Below, in pieces: positions 8,593-15,315 of a stretch of DNA of 39,074 bases (its first letter is position 1; the number at the start of each line of letters is the position of its first letter). Below the pieces are notes generated by a model. It was not told where the DNA came from. It saw nothing but the letters and a program-made list of their open reading frames with translations, and made no database searches. Location of the stretch: assembly GCF_007858275.1 (NCBI RefSeq), contig NZ_VFEV01000049.1:1-39074 (forward strand), written 5' to 3'. A program made the position numbers and the translations under genes. The DNA comes from Pseudomonas proteolytica (lineage in GTDB: Bacteria > Pseudomonadota > Gammaproteobacteria > Pseudomonadales > Pseudomonadaceae).

Positions 8593-9033
8593 ATGTCAAA
8601 TCCGCGTTTGCGCATCGTGCTGGTCGATACCGATCCAGGGCGGCGAATGAGCATCGAGAAAGACCTCGGTTCTTTGGGATATCACCGGATCGTACCGGTC
8701 TCTTCGTTGCCAGAATTGATCGCGTTGCTGGACAACGCGCTGGATGTGTTTGACCTGCTGGTCATCAATGCAGAGACCGTTGGTGACGCAGGAACAGGAT
8801 TCAATCAGTTGATGGATGAATACTCATGCGTCAGACACTCGCTGATCTATCAAGGTTCGGTCCTTCAGATGCTTCCATTTACCAACATACGCTTCAAGCG
8901 CTATGGTTTTCTGGCTTCTGGCGTTCCTGATCGGTCTAACTTGGAGCACGTTATGAGCCGGGTTGATGCACCGCTCCAGCCGATCAGGCCATCCTGCGAA
9001 CAACGCAGGTGTGAAGGGGATTGCAGGGGCTAG
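8593..9033 (+). CDS. Stand-alone pseudo-receiver domain protein
   Basis: This small protein (146 residues) consists essentially of one CheY-like fold. It begins LRIVLVDTDPGRR, which retains the acidic pair, has a helix with PELIALLDN, then FDLLVINAE, where Asn59 replaces the phospho-acceptor Asp. There is no output domain; the last 25 residues are Arg-, Cys- and Pro-rich (PSCEQRRCEGDCRG). AGGGG lies 6 nt before the ATG, and the gene starts 23 bp after the second REC-EAL gene, so co-transcription is likely. It resembles the N-terminal halves of the two REC-EAL proteins and may have arisen from a third copy that lost its EAL domain (inference). It could bind the Hpt or receivers as a decoy or adaptor; no function is demonstrated. 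Confidence 0.75.
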   Translation: MSNPRLRIVLVDTDPGRRMSIEKDLGSLGYHRIVPVSSLPELIALLDNALDVFDLLVINAETVGDAGTGFNQLMDEYSCVRHSLIYQGSVLQMLPFTNIRFKRYGFLASGVPDRSNLEHVMSRVDAPLQPIRPSCEQRRCEGDCRG

Positions 9034-9068
9034 ACTGAAACAGTCAATTGCCTTCTTGGAGCATCCCG

Positions 9069-9548
9069 ATGGCCTACAAAAACACCATCTGCCTCTGGTT
9101 CGACGGCACAGCTCTGGAGGCTGCCAGATTCTACGCCGCCACCTTCCCGGACAGCACCGTAGATGCCGTGCACACAGCGCCGGGCGATTATCCCGCGGGC
9201 AAGCAAGGCGATGTCCTGACCGTGGAATTCACCGTCATGGGCATCCCGTGCCTGGGCCTCAATGGCGGGCCGGGTACCCAGCACAACCAGGCGTTCTCAT
9301 TCCAGGTGGCCACTGACGACCAGGCCGAAACGGATCGCCTGTGGCAAGCGATTGTCGGCAACGGCGGCGAGGAGGTTGCCTGTGGCTGGTGCCGTGACAA
9401 GTGGGGCCTGTCCTGGCAAATCACCCCGCGCGTGCTCACGGCAGCGATCATCCATCCCGATCCTGCGGCGGCCAAGCGCGCATTCAATGCAATGATGGGC
9501 ATGGTGAAAATCGACATCGCCGGCATTGAGGCGGCGCTCAAGGGTTGA
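9069..9548 (+). CDS. VOC-superfamily protein (PhnB / 3-dmu-9_3-mt domain)
   Basis: This 159-residue protein has the VOC (glyoxalase/bleomycin resistance) fold. NTICLWFDGTALEAARFYAATFPDS opens the domain, and CGWCRDKWGLSWQITPRVL carries the W-x-D-x-x-G-x-S-W-Q-I-x-P signature of the subgroup once named 3-demethylubiquinone-9 3-methyltransferase. That name is historical, and a methyltransferase activity should not be assumed. ATG 9069 is chosen because TTGGAGC lies about 7 nt upstream and MAYKNT is the usual start. The gene lies 35 bp after the pseudo-receiver gene without an obvious terminator, but its content suggests no functional link to it. Confidence 0.85.
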   Translation: MAYKNTICLWFDGTALEAARFYAATFPDSTVDAVHTAPGDYPAGKQGDVLTVEFTVMGIPCLGLNGGPGTQHNQAFSFQVATDDQAETDRLWQAIVGNGGEEVACGWCRDKWGLSWQITPRVLTAAIIHPDPAAAKRAFNAMMGMVKIDIAGIEAALKG

Positions 9549-9603
9549 TGAGACTCTGGTATAACCTGGGTTTTCAACATGCAGTAACGGCAAGGGAATG
9601 CGT

Positions 9604-10173
9604 ATGAAATTGACGGCCCAGAGGCTGGTCGAACTGGCGATGGTCAACCCCATCAACGCTGAACTGGTGGCGCGCCTGCCAGCCCTTGGCCTGGACCAAT
9701 GCCTGCTGACGGCAGGTTGCCTGTTCCAGGCGGTGTGGAATCATCAGGCCGGGCTGAGCCCCGATTGGGGGGTGAAGGATTACGACGTGTTCTACTTTGA
9801 CACCGATATGTCCTGGGAAGCCGAGAATGAGGTGATTGAGCGCGCCAGTGAGCTCTTGCGCGATCTGGATGTAAACATTGAAGTGAAGAACCAGGCGCGT
9901 GTACACCTCTGGTATCCGCAGCGGTTCGGCATGCCTTACCCGCAATTGCACACAGCCCGGGGTGGGGTAGATCGCTACTTGGTGGCGGGCACTTGCATCG
10001 CCTTGGCCGTGGACACGGGGGAAATCTATGCGCCCTACGGCCTGGCCGACGCCGAGCAGGGAATACTTCGGCTCAACCCCATCACCCCGCAGCCAGAGCT
10101 ATTCGAGCACAAGGCCAGGAGCTATCAGGCTCGTTGGCCATGGCTCAGGATTGAAGACCCACGAACTGCGTAG
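9604..10173 (+). CDS. Nucleotidyltransferase-like family protein (COG3575 / NTP_transf_6)
   Basis: This 189-residue protein contains LTAGCLFQAVWN followed by GVKDYDVFYFDTDMSWEAE. It fits a widespread bacterial family annotated as nucleotidyltransferase-like, in which the DYDVFYFD acids would be the metal ligands. The later part (RVHLWYPQRFGMPYPQL, GTCIALAVDTGEIYAPYGL) is also typical of it. No substrate is known for the family. ATG 9604 is preferred, since AAGGGA sits 6 nt upstream; the in-frame ATG at 9598 touches that site. It faces the convergent membrane-protein gene 18 bp downstream. Confidence 0.8.
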   Translation: MKLTAQRLVELAMVNPINAELVARLPALGLDQCLLTAGCLFQAVWNHQAGLSPDWGVKDYDVFYFDTDMSWEAENEVIERASELLRDLDVNIEVKNQARVHLWYPQRFGMPYPQLHTARGGVDRYLVAGTCIALAVDTGEIYAPYGLADAEQGILRLNPITPQPELFEHKARSYQARWPWLRIEDPRTA

Positions 10174-10191
10174 AGACGGACTCGTTCACGG

Positions 10192-10734
10192 CTACGACGG
10201 TTGTACGCGTTTCTCGAGGGCCTCTTCCTCATAGCGCCTTATTGCTTCATTCACGATGCTGTCGATTTGTGGTGAGTAATTCTCGATATTGGCCTTGCCG
10301 CTTTTCAGATAAAGCGCGTGGTACATCAACTGGTCGCTCAATGTTGAGTACCAGTTTTCATCATCGCCCACCAGCGGCAAGATCGATTCGGCGGAGTACA
10401 GCAAGAACCCAACAAAGTACTCATATTTTTCATATTCCTCGCTGCCCGGCTTAAAGCTCTCAAATTTCGGCGACTCAATCGGGTAGGAGGCTGCGGAAAA
10501 ATTCGGGTTTGCAAAGGCCAGGGAAATGTAGTCTTTGTAGATCGACTTGGCCGAAGCCAGTTTCGATTCATTCAACTGATCGTAGGCAACGAATGCTGCA
10601 CTAAAGGCAACCGCCAATGTGAAAAAAGATGAGACTGCGCTGAACTTTTCATACTTTTGCTCTGACGGGACTGCGGCCCATAGCTTGTAAAAAACAAACA
10701 GTGCCCCAACGGCGGCGATAACCAAAAAAATCAT
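10192..10734 (-). CDS. Orphan membrane protein, AT-richer than its neighbours
   Basis: This 180-residue protein is not recognised. Two membrane segments are visible near the N-terminus (MIFLVIAAVGALFVFYKLWAAV and FFTLAVAFSAAFVAYDQL). A hydrophilic cytoplasmic or periplasmic part of about 125 residues follows, rich in Tyr, Glu, Ser and Lys (KSIYKDYISLAF, EEYEKYEYFVGFLLYSAESILP, IRRYEEEALEKR). Base composition and codon use (many AAA, GAA and AAT codons) are clearly less GC-rich than in flanking genes, which suggests horizontal acquisition. It stands alone: convergent to the gene before it and in the same direction as, but 135 bp downstream of, the Lrp gene. The two-helix plus soluble-tail form is seen in some defence and stress proteins, but nothing here proves such a role. 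Confidence 0.7.
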   Translation of the reverse strand: MIFLVIAAVGALFVFYKLWAAVPSEQKYEKFSAVSSFFTLAVAFSAAFVAYDQLNESKLASAKSIYKDYISLAFANPNFSAASYPIESPKFESFKPGSEEYEKYEYFVGFLLYSAESILPLVGDDENWYSTLSDQLMYHALYLKSGKANIENYSPQIDSIVNEAIRRYEEEALEKRVQPS

Positions 10735-10869
10735 TTGAAACCGTCCTAGTTAATCCGAATATATTGACTGTTTATTGCTTTTTGCTAGTGACGGACGCTT
10801 ACGAGTGAAGCGTTGTCAGGATTTCGCTATCGGCAGATGCGCGCGAGTCTTTAGGCTCGCAGCCCTCCC

Positions 10870-11370
10870 TCACTTATCCCGACGCCCTGGAATCGCCACC
10901 CGGCTGGTGGTCTTCACCTCGCGCAGCGCCAGGCTCGACTGGATCGAGGCAATCCCCAACTGGCGCCGCAGCACGCTTTCGACAAAGTCGCTGTAGCTAT
11001 CCAGATCTTCGGCCAATACCTGCAACAGATAATCGGCATCGCCGGTGATCTTGTGGCAGGCCTGCACCTGCGGCAGTTGCTTGATCACGGCCTCGAAGGC
11101 CTCGGGCGTGTGGTCGGTATGGGTGGAGAAGCGGATGTGGACAAATGCCATGATATCAAGCCCCAGCTTGCGACGGTCCAGGTTGGCCTGGTAATCCTTG
11201 ATCACGCCTTCTTCCTCCAGACGTTTGCGTCGGCGCCAGCACGGCGTGAGGCTCAAGGACAGGCGTTCGCTCAATTCAGCGTTGGAAATGCTCGCGTCTT
11301 CTTGCAGCAGCGCGAGGATGGCCAGGTCGGTGTCGTCAAGCGTGGGGCGGTTGGATAGATTTTTCTTCAT
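10870..11370 (-). CDS. Lrp/AsnC-family transcriptional regulator
   Basis: This 166-residue protein has an N-terminal winged helix (LDDTDLAILALLQEDASISNAELSERLSLSLTPCWRRRKRLEEEGVI) and a C-terminal RAM effector domain (VHIRFSTHTDHTPEAFEAVIKQLPQVQACHKITGDADYLLQVLAEDLDSY). Its length is normal. It is transcribed divergently from the polyamine deacetylase-like gene, with a 120-bp intergenic region. Local regulation of that gene and the permease behind it, in response to an amino acid or polyamine-derived ligand, is the natural inference. Confidence 0.92.
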   Translation of the reverse strand: MKKNLSNRPTLDDTDLAILALLQEDASISNAELSERLSLSLTPCWRRRKRLEEEGVIKDYQANLDRRKLGLDIMAFVHIRFSTHTDHTPEAFEAVIKQLPQVQACHKITGDADYLLQVLAEDLDSYSDFVESVLRRQLGIASIQSSLALREVKTTSRVAIPGRRDK

Positions 11371-11383
11371 TGTCTTTTTTTTG

Positions 11384-11396
11384 AGGAAATATTCCC
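11384..11396. promoter_or_regulatory. Candidate Lrp-type dyad in the divergent promoter region
   Basis: AGGAAATATTCCC contains the dyad GGAA-ATA-TTCC, lying just upstream of the Lrp/AsnC gene (start 11370) and 95 bp before the deacetylase start. AT-centred imperfect palindromes of this size are common operators of Lrp/AsnC proteins. The site is a visual candidate only. Confidence 0.3.
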
Positions 11397-11490
11397 GATA
11401 AAGCTAGCATTGCGAGAAGTAAAAGCAAAGAAAGCCCCTCAAGCCCCGAACAAAATAGACGCCTGAACCTCATTAGGCGGATATCTTCCC

Positions 11491-12525
11491 ATGTTGACTG
11501 TTTTCAGCGATTCCCACCGTTTGCACCATGGCACCGAACTGAAAGATGGTGTCCTCAAGCCGTCCTTCGAACAGCCGAGCCGGGCCGATACCGTGCGTGA
11601 TCGGGTCAGGCATGTCGGCTTGGGCGATATCATCGTGCCGCGCACGTTTGATCGTGCCTGCTACGTCAACGCCCACAGCGAGCGCTACGTATCCTTCCTT
11701 GAAACCGCCTGGGCACAGTGGACAGCCGTAGGCCGCAGCCATGACGCTTTACCCCTGGTCTGGCCGGTACGCGACTTGGCCAATCAACAGGTGCCGGACT
11801 TTATCGATGGCAAGCTCGGCTTTTTTGCCATGGACGCCGGTTCGCCGATCACCGCCAACACCTGGGACGCGGTGAAGACCAGCGCCGATATTGCGCTTAC
11901 AGGCCTGGCCTTGATCGATGAAGGCCACGACAGCGCCTTCGCCCTGTGCCGCCCACCTGGACATCATGCTGCGCGCGAATACATGGGCGGTTATTGCTAC
12001 CTCAACAACGCCGCCATCGCCGCGCAACAGGCAATTACCCAGGGCGCGGAGCGGGTGGCAGTGCTGGATGTGGACTTTCACCATGGCAATGGCACACAGA
12101 ACATCTTCTATGACCGCCCGGATGTGATGTTTATCTCCCTGCACGGCGAGCCTTCGGTGTCTTATCCGTACTTCTCAGGTTTCCATACGGAGCAGGGCAC
12201 GGGTGCCGGTGAAGGGTTCAACCTGAACTATCCATTGCCCAAGAACACCAGTTGGCAGGCCTACAAAAGTGCGTTGCTCGATGCCTGTAAAAAACTGCGC
12301 GACTTTGCCCCGCAAGTATTGGTGATCTCCCTGGGTGTCGACACGTTCAAGGACGATCCCATCAGCCATTTCCTGTTGGAAAGCCATGACTTTCTAGGCA
12401 TGGGCGAGATCATCGCCAGCGTCGGCGTGCCCACGCTGTTTGTGATGGAGGGTGGCTATATGGTCGACGAGATCGGCATCAATGCGGTCAATGTGCTGCA
12501 CGGCTACGAGAGCCAACGCGCCTGA
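11491..12525 (+). CDS. Histone-deacetylase-fold acetylpolyamine amidohydrolase
   Basis: This 344-residue zinc hydrolase is predicted to remove acetyl groups from acetylpolyamines (such as acetylputrescine or acetylcadaverine) in the cytoplasm. The HDAC active site is complete: His158-His159 (PPGHHA), zinc ligands Asp195 and His197 (DVDFHHGNGTQ) and Asp284 (LGVDTF), and Tyr323 (GGYMVDEIG). These numbers coincide with those I recall for the Mycoplana ramosa APAH, which supports the polyamine subgroup over acetoin-utilisation-type proteins. P. aeruginosa has related enzymes (PA0321, PA1409). An APC-family permease follows 101 bp downstream and an Lrp-type regulator diverges upstream, consistent with uptake and catabolism of an amine or amino acid. 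Confidence 0.88.
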   Translation: MLTVFSDSHRLHHGTELKDGVLKPSFEQPSRADTVRDRVRHVGLGDIIVPRTFDRACYVNAHSERYVSFLETAWAQWTAVGRSHDALPLVWPVRDLANQQVPDFIDGKLGFFAMDAGSPITANTWDAVKTSADIALTGLALIDEGHDSAFALCRPPGHHAAREYMGGYCYLNNAAIAAQQAITQGAERVAVLDVDFHHGNGTQNIFYDRPDVMFISLHGEPSVSYPYFSGFHTEQGTGAGEGFNLNYPLPKNTSWQAYKSALLDACKKLRDFAPQVLVISLGVDTFKDDPISHFLLESHDFLGMGEIIASVGVPTLFVMEGGYMVDEIGINAVNVLHGYESQRA

Positions 12526-12626
12526 GGATTCAACGCCCAAAGTCCGAACCACGTTGACCCCAACAATAAAAAACCTTCGATATTTTTCTGCCAAAACTCA
12601 AAAACATAAGAGCAAGAGGTTTTGTG

Positions 12627-14027
12627 ATGAAAACATCTGCACCCGGGCTGGAAAAGCCAGCGCTTCAACGCACCCTCAGTAATCGTCATATTCAACTGAT
12701 GGCCATGGGCGGCGCGATTGGTACGGGCCTGTTCATGGGCTCGGGAAAGATCATTGCCTTGTCTGGCACCTCGATCATCCTGATCTACATGATCATCGGC
12801 CTGTTCGTGTATTTCGTCATGCGGGCCATGGGCGAGTTGCTGTTATCCAACCTGAACTTCAAGAGCTTCGCGGACTTTGCCGGTGCGTACCTGGGGCCGC
12901 GCGCGGCGTTTTTTCTTGGCTGGTCCTACTGGTTGAGCTGGAGCGTGGCGGTGGTCGGGGACGCGGTGGTAGTGGGCGGGTTCTTCCAGTACTGGTTCCC
13001 CAATGTGCCGGCCTGGATGCCGGCCATAGGCATGATGCTGACGCTGTTTACCTTGAACGTGCTGACCGTAAAGTTGTTCGGTGAGGTTGAGTTCTGGTTT
13101 GCGATCATCAAGCTCATCGCGGTTGTGACGCTGATCGGTGTGAGTGTGTTGCTGATCGGCAGTTCATTTGTCTCGCCCACGGGCGTAACGGCGTCGCTGG
13201 GCAACCTCCTGGATAAACAGGCGGTGTTTCCCAACGGCTTGCTCGGGTTCTTCGCCGGCTTCCAGATGGCGATCTTTTCTTTTGCCGGCACCGAGCTGAT
13301 TGGCACAGCGGCAGCGGAAACGCGCTCGCCGGAAAAAACCTTGCCCAAGGCCATCAACTCGATTCCGCTGCGCATCATCCTGTTTTATGTGCTGGCCCTG
13401 GCGTGCATTATCGCGGTCACCTCGTGGCAGGCGGTGTCACCGACCAAGAGCCCGTTTGTGGAGTTGTTCCTGATCGCCGGCTTTCCGGCAGCCGCCGGTA
13501 TCGTCAACTTTGTGGTGCTGACCTCGGCGGCGTCCTCGGCCAACAGTGGGGTGTTTTCCGCCAGCCGCATGCTGTTCGGCCTGGCCGACCTGGGCAGCGC
13601 GCCAGGGGTGTTCAAGCGATTGTCGAAAAATAGCGTTCCGTTTGTCAGTCTGGCGTTTACCACTTTCCTGATGCTGCTGGGCGTATTGCTGCTGTTCATC
13701 GTCCCGGAGGTCATGACAGCGTTTACCATCGTTTCCACCGTGTCCGCGATTCTGGTGATTTTTACCTGGTCGACCATCCTGGCGTCCTACATCGCCTACC
13801 GTAAGAAACGCCCTGACCTGCATGCCGCGTCACACTACAAAATGCCGGGTGGCGTGCCGATGGCGTGGTTTTCCCTGGCGTTCCTTGGGTTCGTCCTGTG
13901 CCTGCTGGCGCTGCGTCCTGATACCCGATTGGCGCTGTGTGTCATGCCGGGGTGGTTTATCTGGCTGGCGATTGCCTATCAGCTCTCGACGTTCAAAAAA
14001 CGCTGGTCCTTGTCGCACTCCTTGTAA
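12627..14027 (+). CDS. APC/AAT-family amino-acid or amine permease
   Basis: This 466-residue inner-membrane transporter has about 12 hydrophobic segments. The AAT-family opening is clear (LSNRHIQLMAMGGAIGTGLFMGSG), as is the E-x-x-G-x-x-A-x-E loop (FAGTELIGTAAAETRSPEKTLPKAINSIPLRI). Family members include CycA, ProY and GabP. The exact substrate cannot be read from sequence, but the acetylpolyamine amidohydrolase just upstream suggests an amine, amino acid or GABA-like compound. AAGAGG lies 7 nt before ATG 12627, which is therefore chosen over the GTG at 12624. Confidence 0.88.
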   Translation: MKTSAPGLEKPALQRTLSNRHIQLMAMGGAIGTGLFMGSGKIIALSGTSIILIYMIIGLFVYFVMRAMGELLLSNLNFKSFADFAGAYLGPRAAFFLGWSYWLSWSVAVVGDAVVVGGFFQYWFPNVPAWMPAIGMMLTLFTLNVLTVKLFGEVEFWFAIIKLIAVVTLIGVSVLLIGSSFVSPTGVTASLGNLLDKQAVFPNGLLGFFAGFQMAIFSFAGTELIGTAAAETRSPEKTLPKAINSIPLRIILFYVLALACIIAVTSWQAVSPTKSPFVELFLIAGFPAAAGIVNFVVLTSAASSANSGVFSASRMLFGLADLGSAPGVFKRLSKNSVPFVSLAFTTFLMLLGVLLLFIVPEVMTAFTIVSTVSAILVIFTWSTILASYIAYRKKRPDLHAASHYKMPGGVPMAWFSLAFLGFVLCLLALRPDTRLALCVMPGWFIWLAIAYQLSTFKKRWSLSHSL

Positions 14028-14068
14028 GGACCTGCTGCAGCGATCGCCAGCAAGCCGCCTCCTGCGGT

Positions 14069-14096
14069 AGCCCGATGGCTTTAACTCGGGCTTTTA
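14069..14096 (+). terminator. Rho-independent terminator after the permease gene
   Basis: The 7-bp stem AGCCCGA (14069-14075) pairs with TCGGGCT (14086-14092) and is followed by TTTT. It lies 42 bp after the permease stop and before the diguanylate cyclase gene, separating the two units. Confidence 0.65.
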
Positions 14097-14185
14097 CCGC
14101 GTACCTGCAACGAATTTCGCTGTCCTGAGTGCTGGCAGGGTGCCACAATGCCATTTTGTCGCAGCACTAGGATCAGGCGAACCAA

Positions 14186-15313
14186 ATGAATGGCCTTGGG
14201 CGTGAGCAGGACCAGGATTTTTTCATCGAAGAGCAGGTGCGCACTGATCGCCTGCGTCAGCTGTTTAGCCAATCATTCTCTGCGGTTTTTGGCAGTTATC
14301 TGGCCGCGGGCATGCTGTGCTGGCTGTGTTGGGACCGGCTTGATCCCCGCCTGATGATCGGTTGGCTGGTATTGCTGGCAGGCTCGTCGCTCCTGCGTGT
14401 GTCGATGTTCCTCCAGTATTTTCGCAGCCCCCGCAGCGAGCGCACGCCCCAGCGCTGGGAGCGTCATTACTGGATCACCCTGGTGCTGTCGGCCGGGATC
14501 TGGGGGGCAGGGGCCTTTGCCGTGATGCCCGCCGATGACCGGCTGACCCAGGCCCTGGTCATGCTCTTTGCCGTGGGCATGTCGGTCAGCGCGGTGTCGT
14601 GCTACTCGGCCTACCGTTACATGACCATAGTGTCCATGGCCCTGGTGCTGTTGCCGTGCACCCTGTGGCTGTTGTTTCAACCCTCCAAGATGCAAATGGG
14701 CATGGCTGTTGCTGTGCTGGTGTTCTCGTCATTTGTCGTGGGGGCGTCGCGTAAATTGTCCGAGGCCCTGGAGACGGCGTTTCGCCTGACCCGCGAAATA
14801 GAGCGGGCCCACAGTATTTCAACGCGCGCCGCCCAGACCGATGAACTCACCGGTTTGATGAACCGCCGCGCGTTCTTCGAAAATGCCCAGGTGCTCTATG
14901 ACCAATGCAAGCGCACTCACCAGCCGCTATGCGCGTTGATGCTGGACATGGATCACTTCAAGGCGATCAACGACACCTACGGCCACCAGGCCGGCGATCA
15001 GGTGTTGCGCCAGATTGGCCAGGTGATCAGAGCGTCCTTTCGCCAGTCGGATATCTACGGTCGCCTGGGGGGCGAGGAGTTTGCGGTGCTGCTACCCAAT
15101 ACCACCCTGGAAGTGGCACAGGACATCGGCGAACAGTTGATCCGCGCCATTGCGCGCTTGACCATCGACCCGGTACAGGGATTGAGTGCGAGCCTGGGCG
15201 TAGCCCCGAACTATGCTGCGGGTGACGACTTGCAGCACTTGATGAATGCCGCTGACAAAGCCCTGTACCGCGCCAAGGCCATGGGGCGCAACCAGGTGGC
15301 GGTTGCGTCCTAG
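14186..15313 (+). CDS. Membrane-bound diguanylate cyclase (GGDEF)
   Basis: This 375-residue enzyme should make c-di-GMP from two GTP. The N-terminal half holds about six membrane helices (residues about 30-185, for example LAAGMLCWLCW, WLVLLAGSSLLRV, ALVMLFAVGMSVSAVSCYSAY). A short linker helix leads to the GGDEF domain from about 205 (DELTGLMNRRAFFE, MLDMDHFKAINDTYGH). The active-site motif is GGEEF at 295-299. The product-inhibition I-site RxxD (R286, D289) is exactly five residues before it, so both catalysis and feedback control look intact. No periplasmic ligand-binding domain is visible; input is probably via the membrane domain. The convergent hybrid-kinase gene begins only 2 bp away. 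Confidence 0.92.
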   Translation: MNGLGREQDQDFFIEEQVRTDRLRQLFSQSFSAVFGSYLAAGMLCWLCWDRLDPRLMIGWLVLLAGSSLLRVSMFLQYFRSPRSERTPQRWERHYWITLVLSAGIWGAGAFAVMPADDRLTQALVMLFAVGMSVSAVSCYSAYRYMTIVSMALVLLPCTLWLLFQPSKMQMGMAVAVLVFSSFVVGASRKLSEALETAFRLTREIERAHSISTRAAQTDELTGLMNRRAFFENAQVLYDQCKRTHQPLCALMLDMDHFKAINDTYGHQAGDQVLRQIGQVIRASFRQSDIYGRLGGEEFAVLLPNTTLEVAQDIGEQLIRAIARLTIDPVQGLSASLGVAPNYAAGDDLQHLMNAADKALYRAKAMGRNQVAVAS

Positions 15314-15315
15314 CC

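Noticed and set aside
10735..10869. Possible small RNA or tRNA in the gap between the orphan membrane gene and the Lrp gene
   Set aside because: No cloverleaf, no clear promoter plus terminator pair; only an AT-rich stretch is seen.
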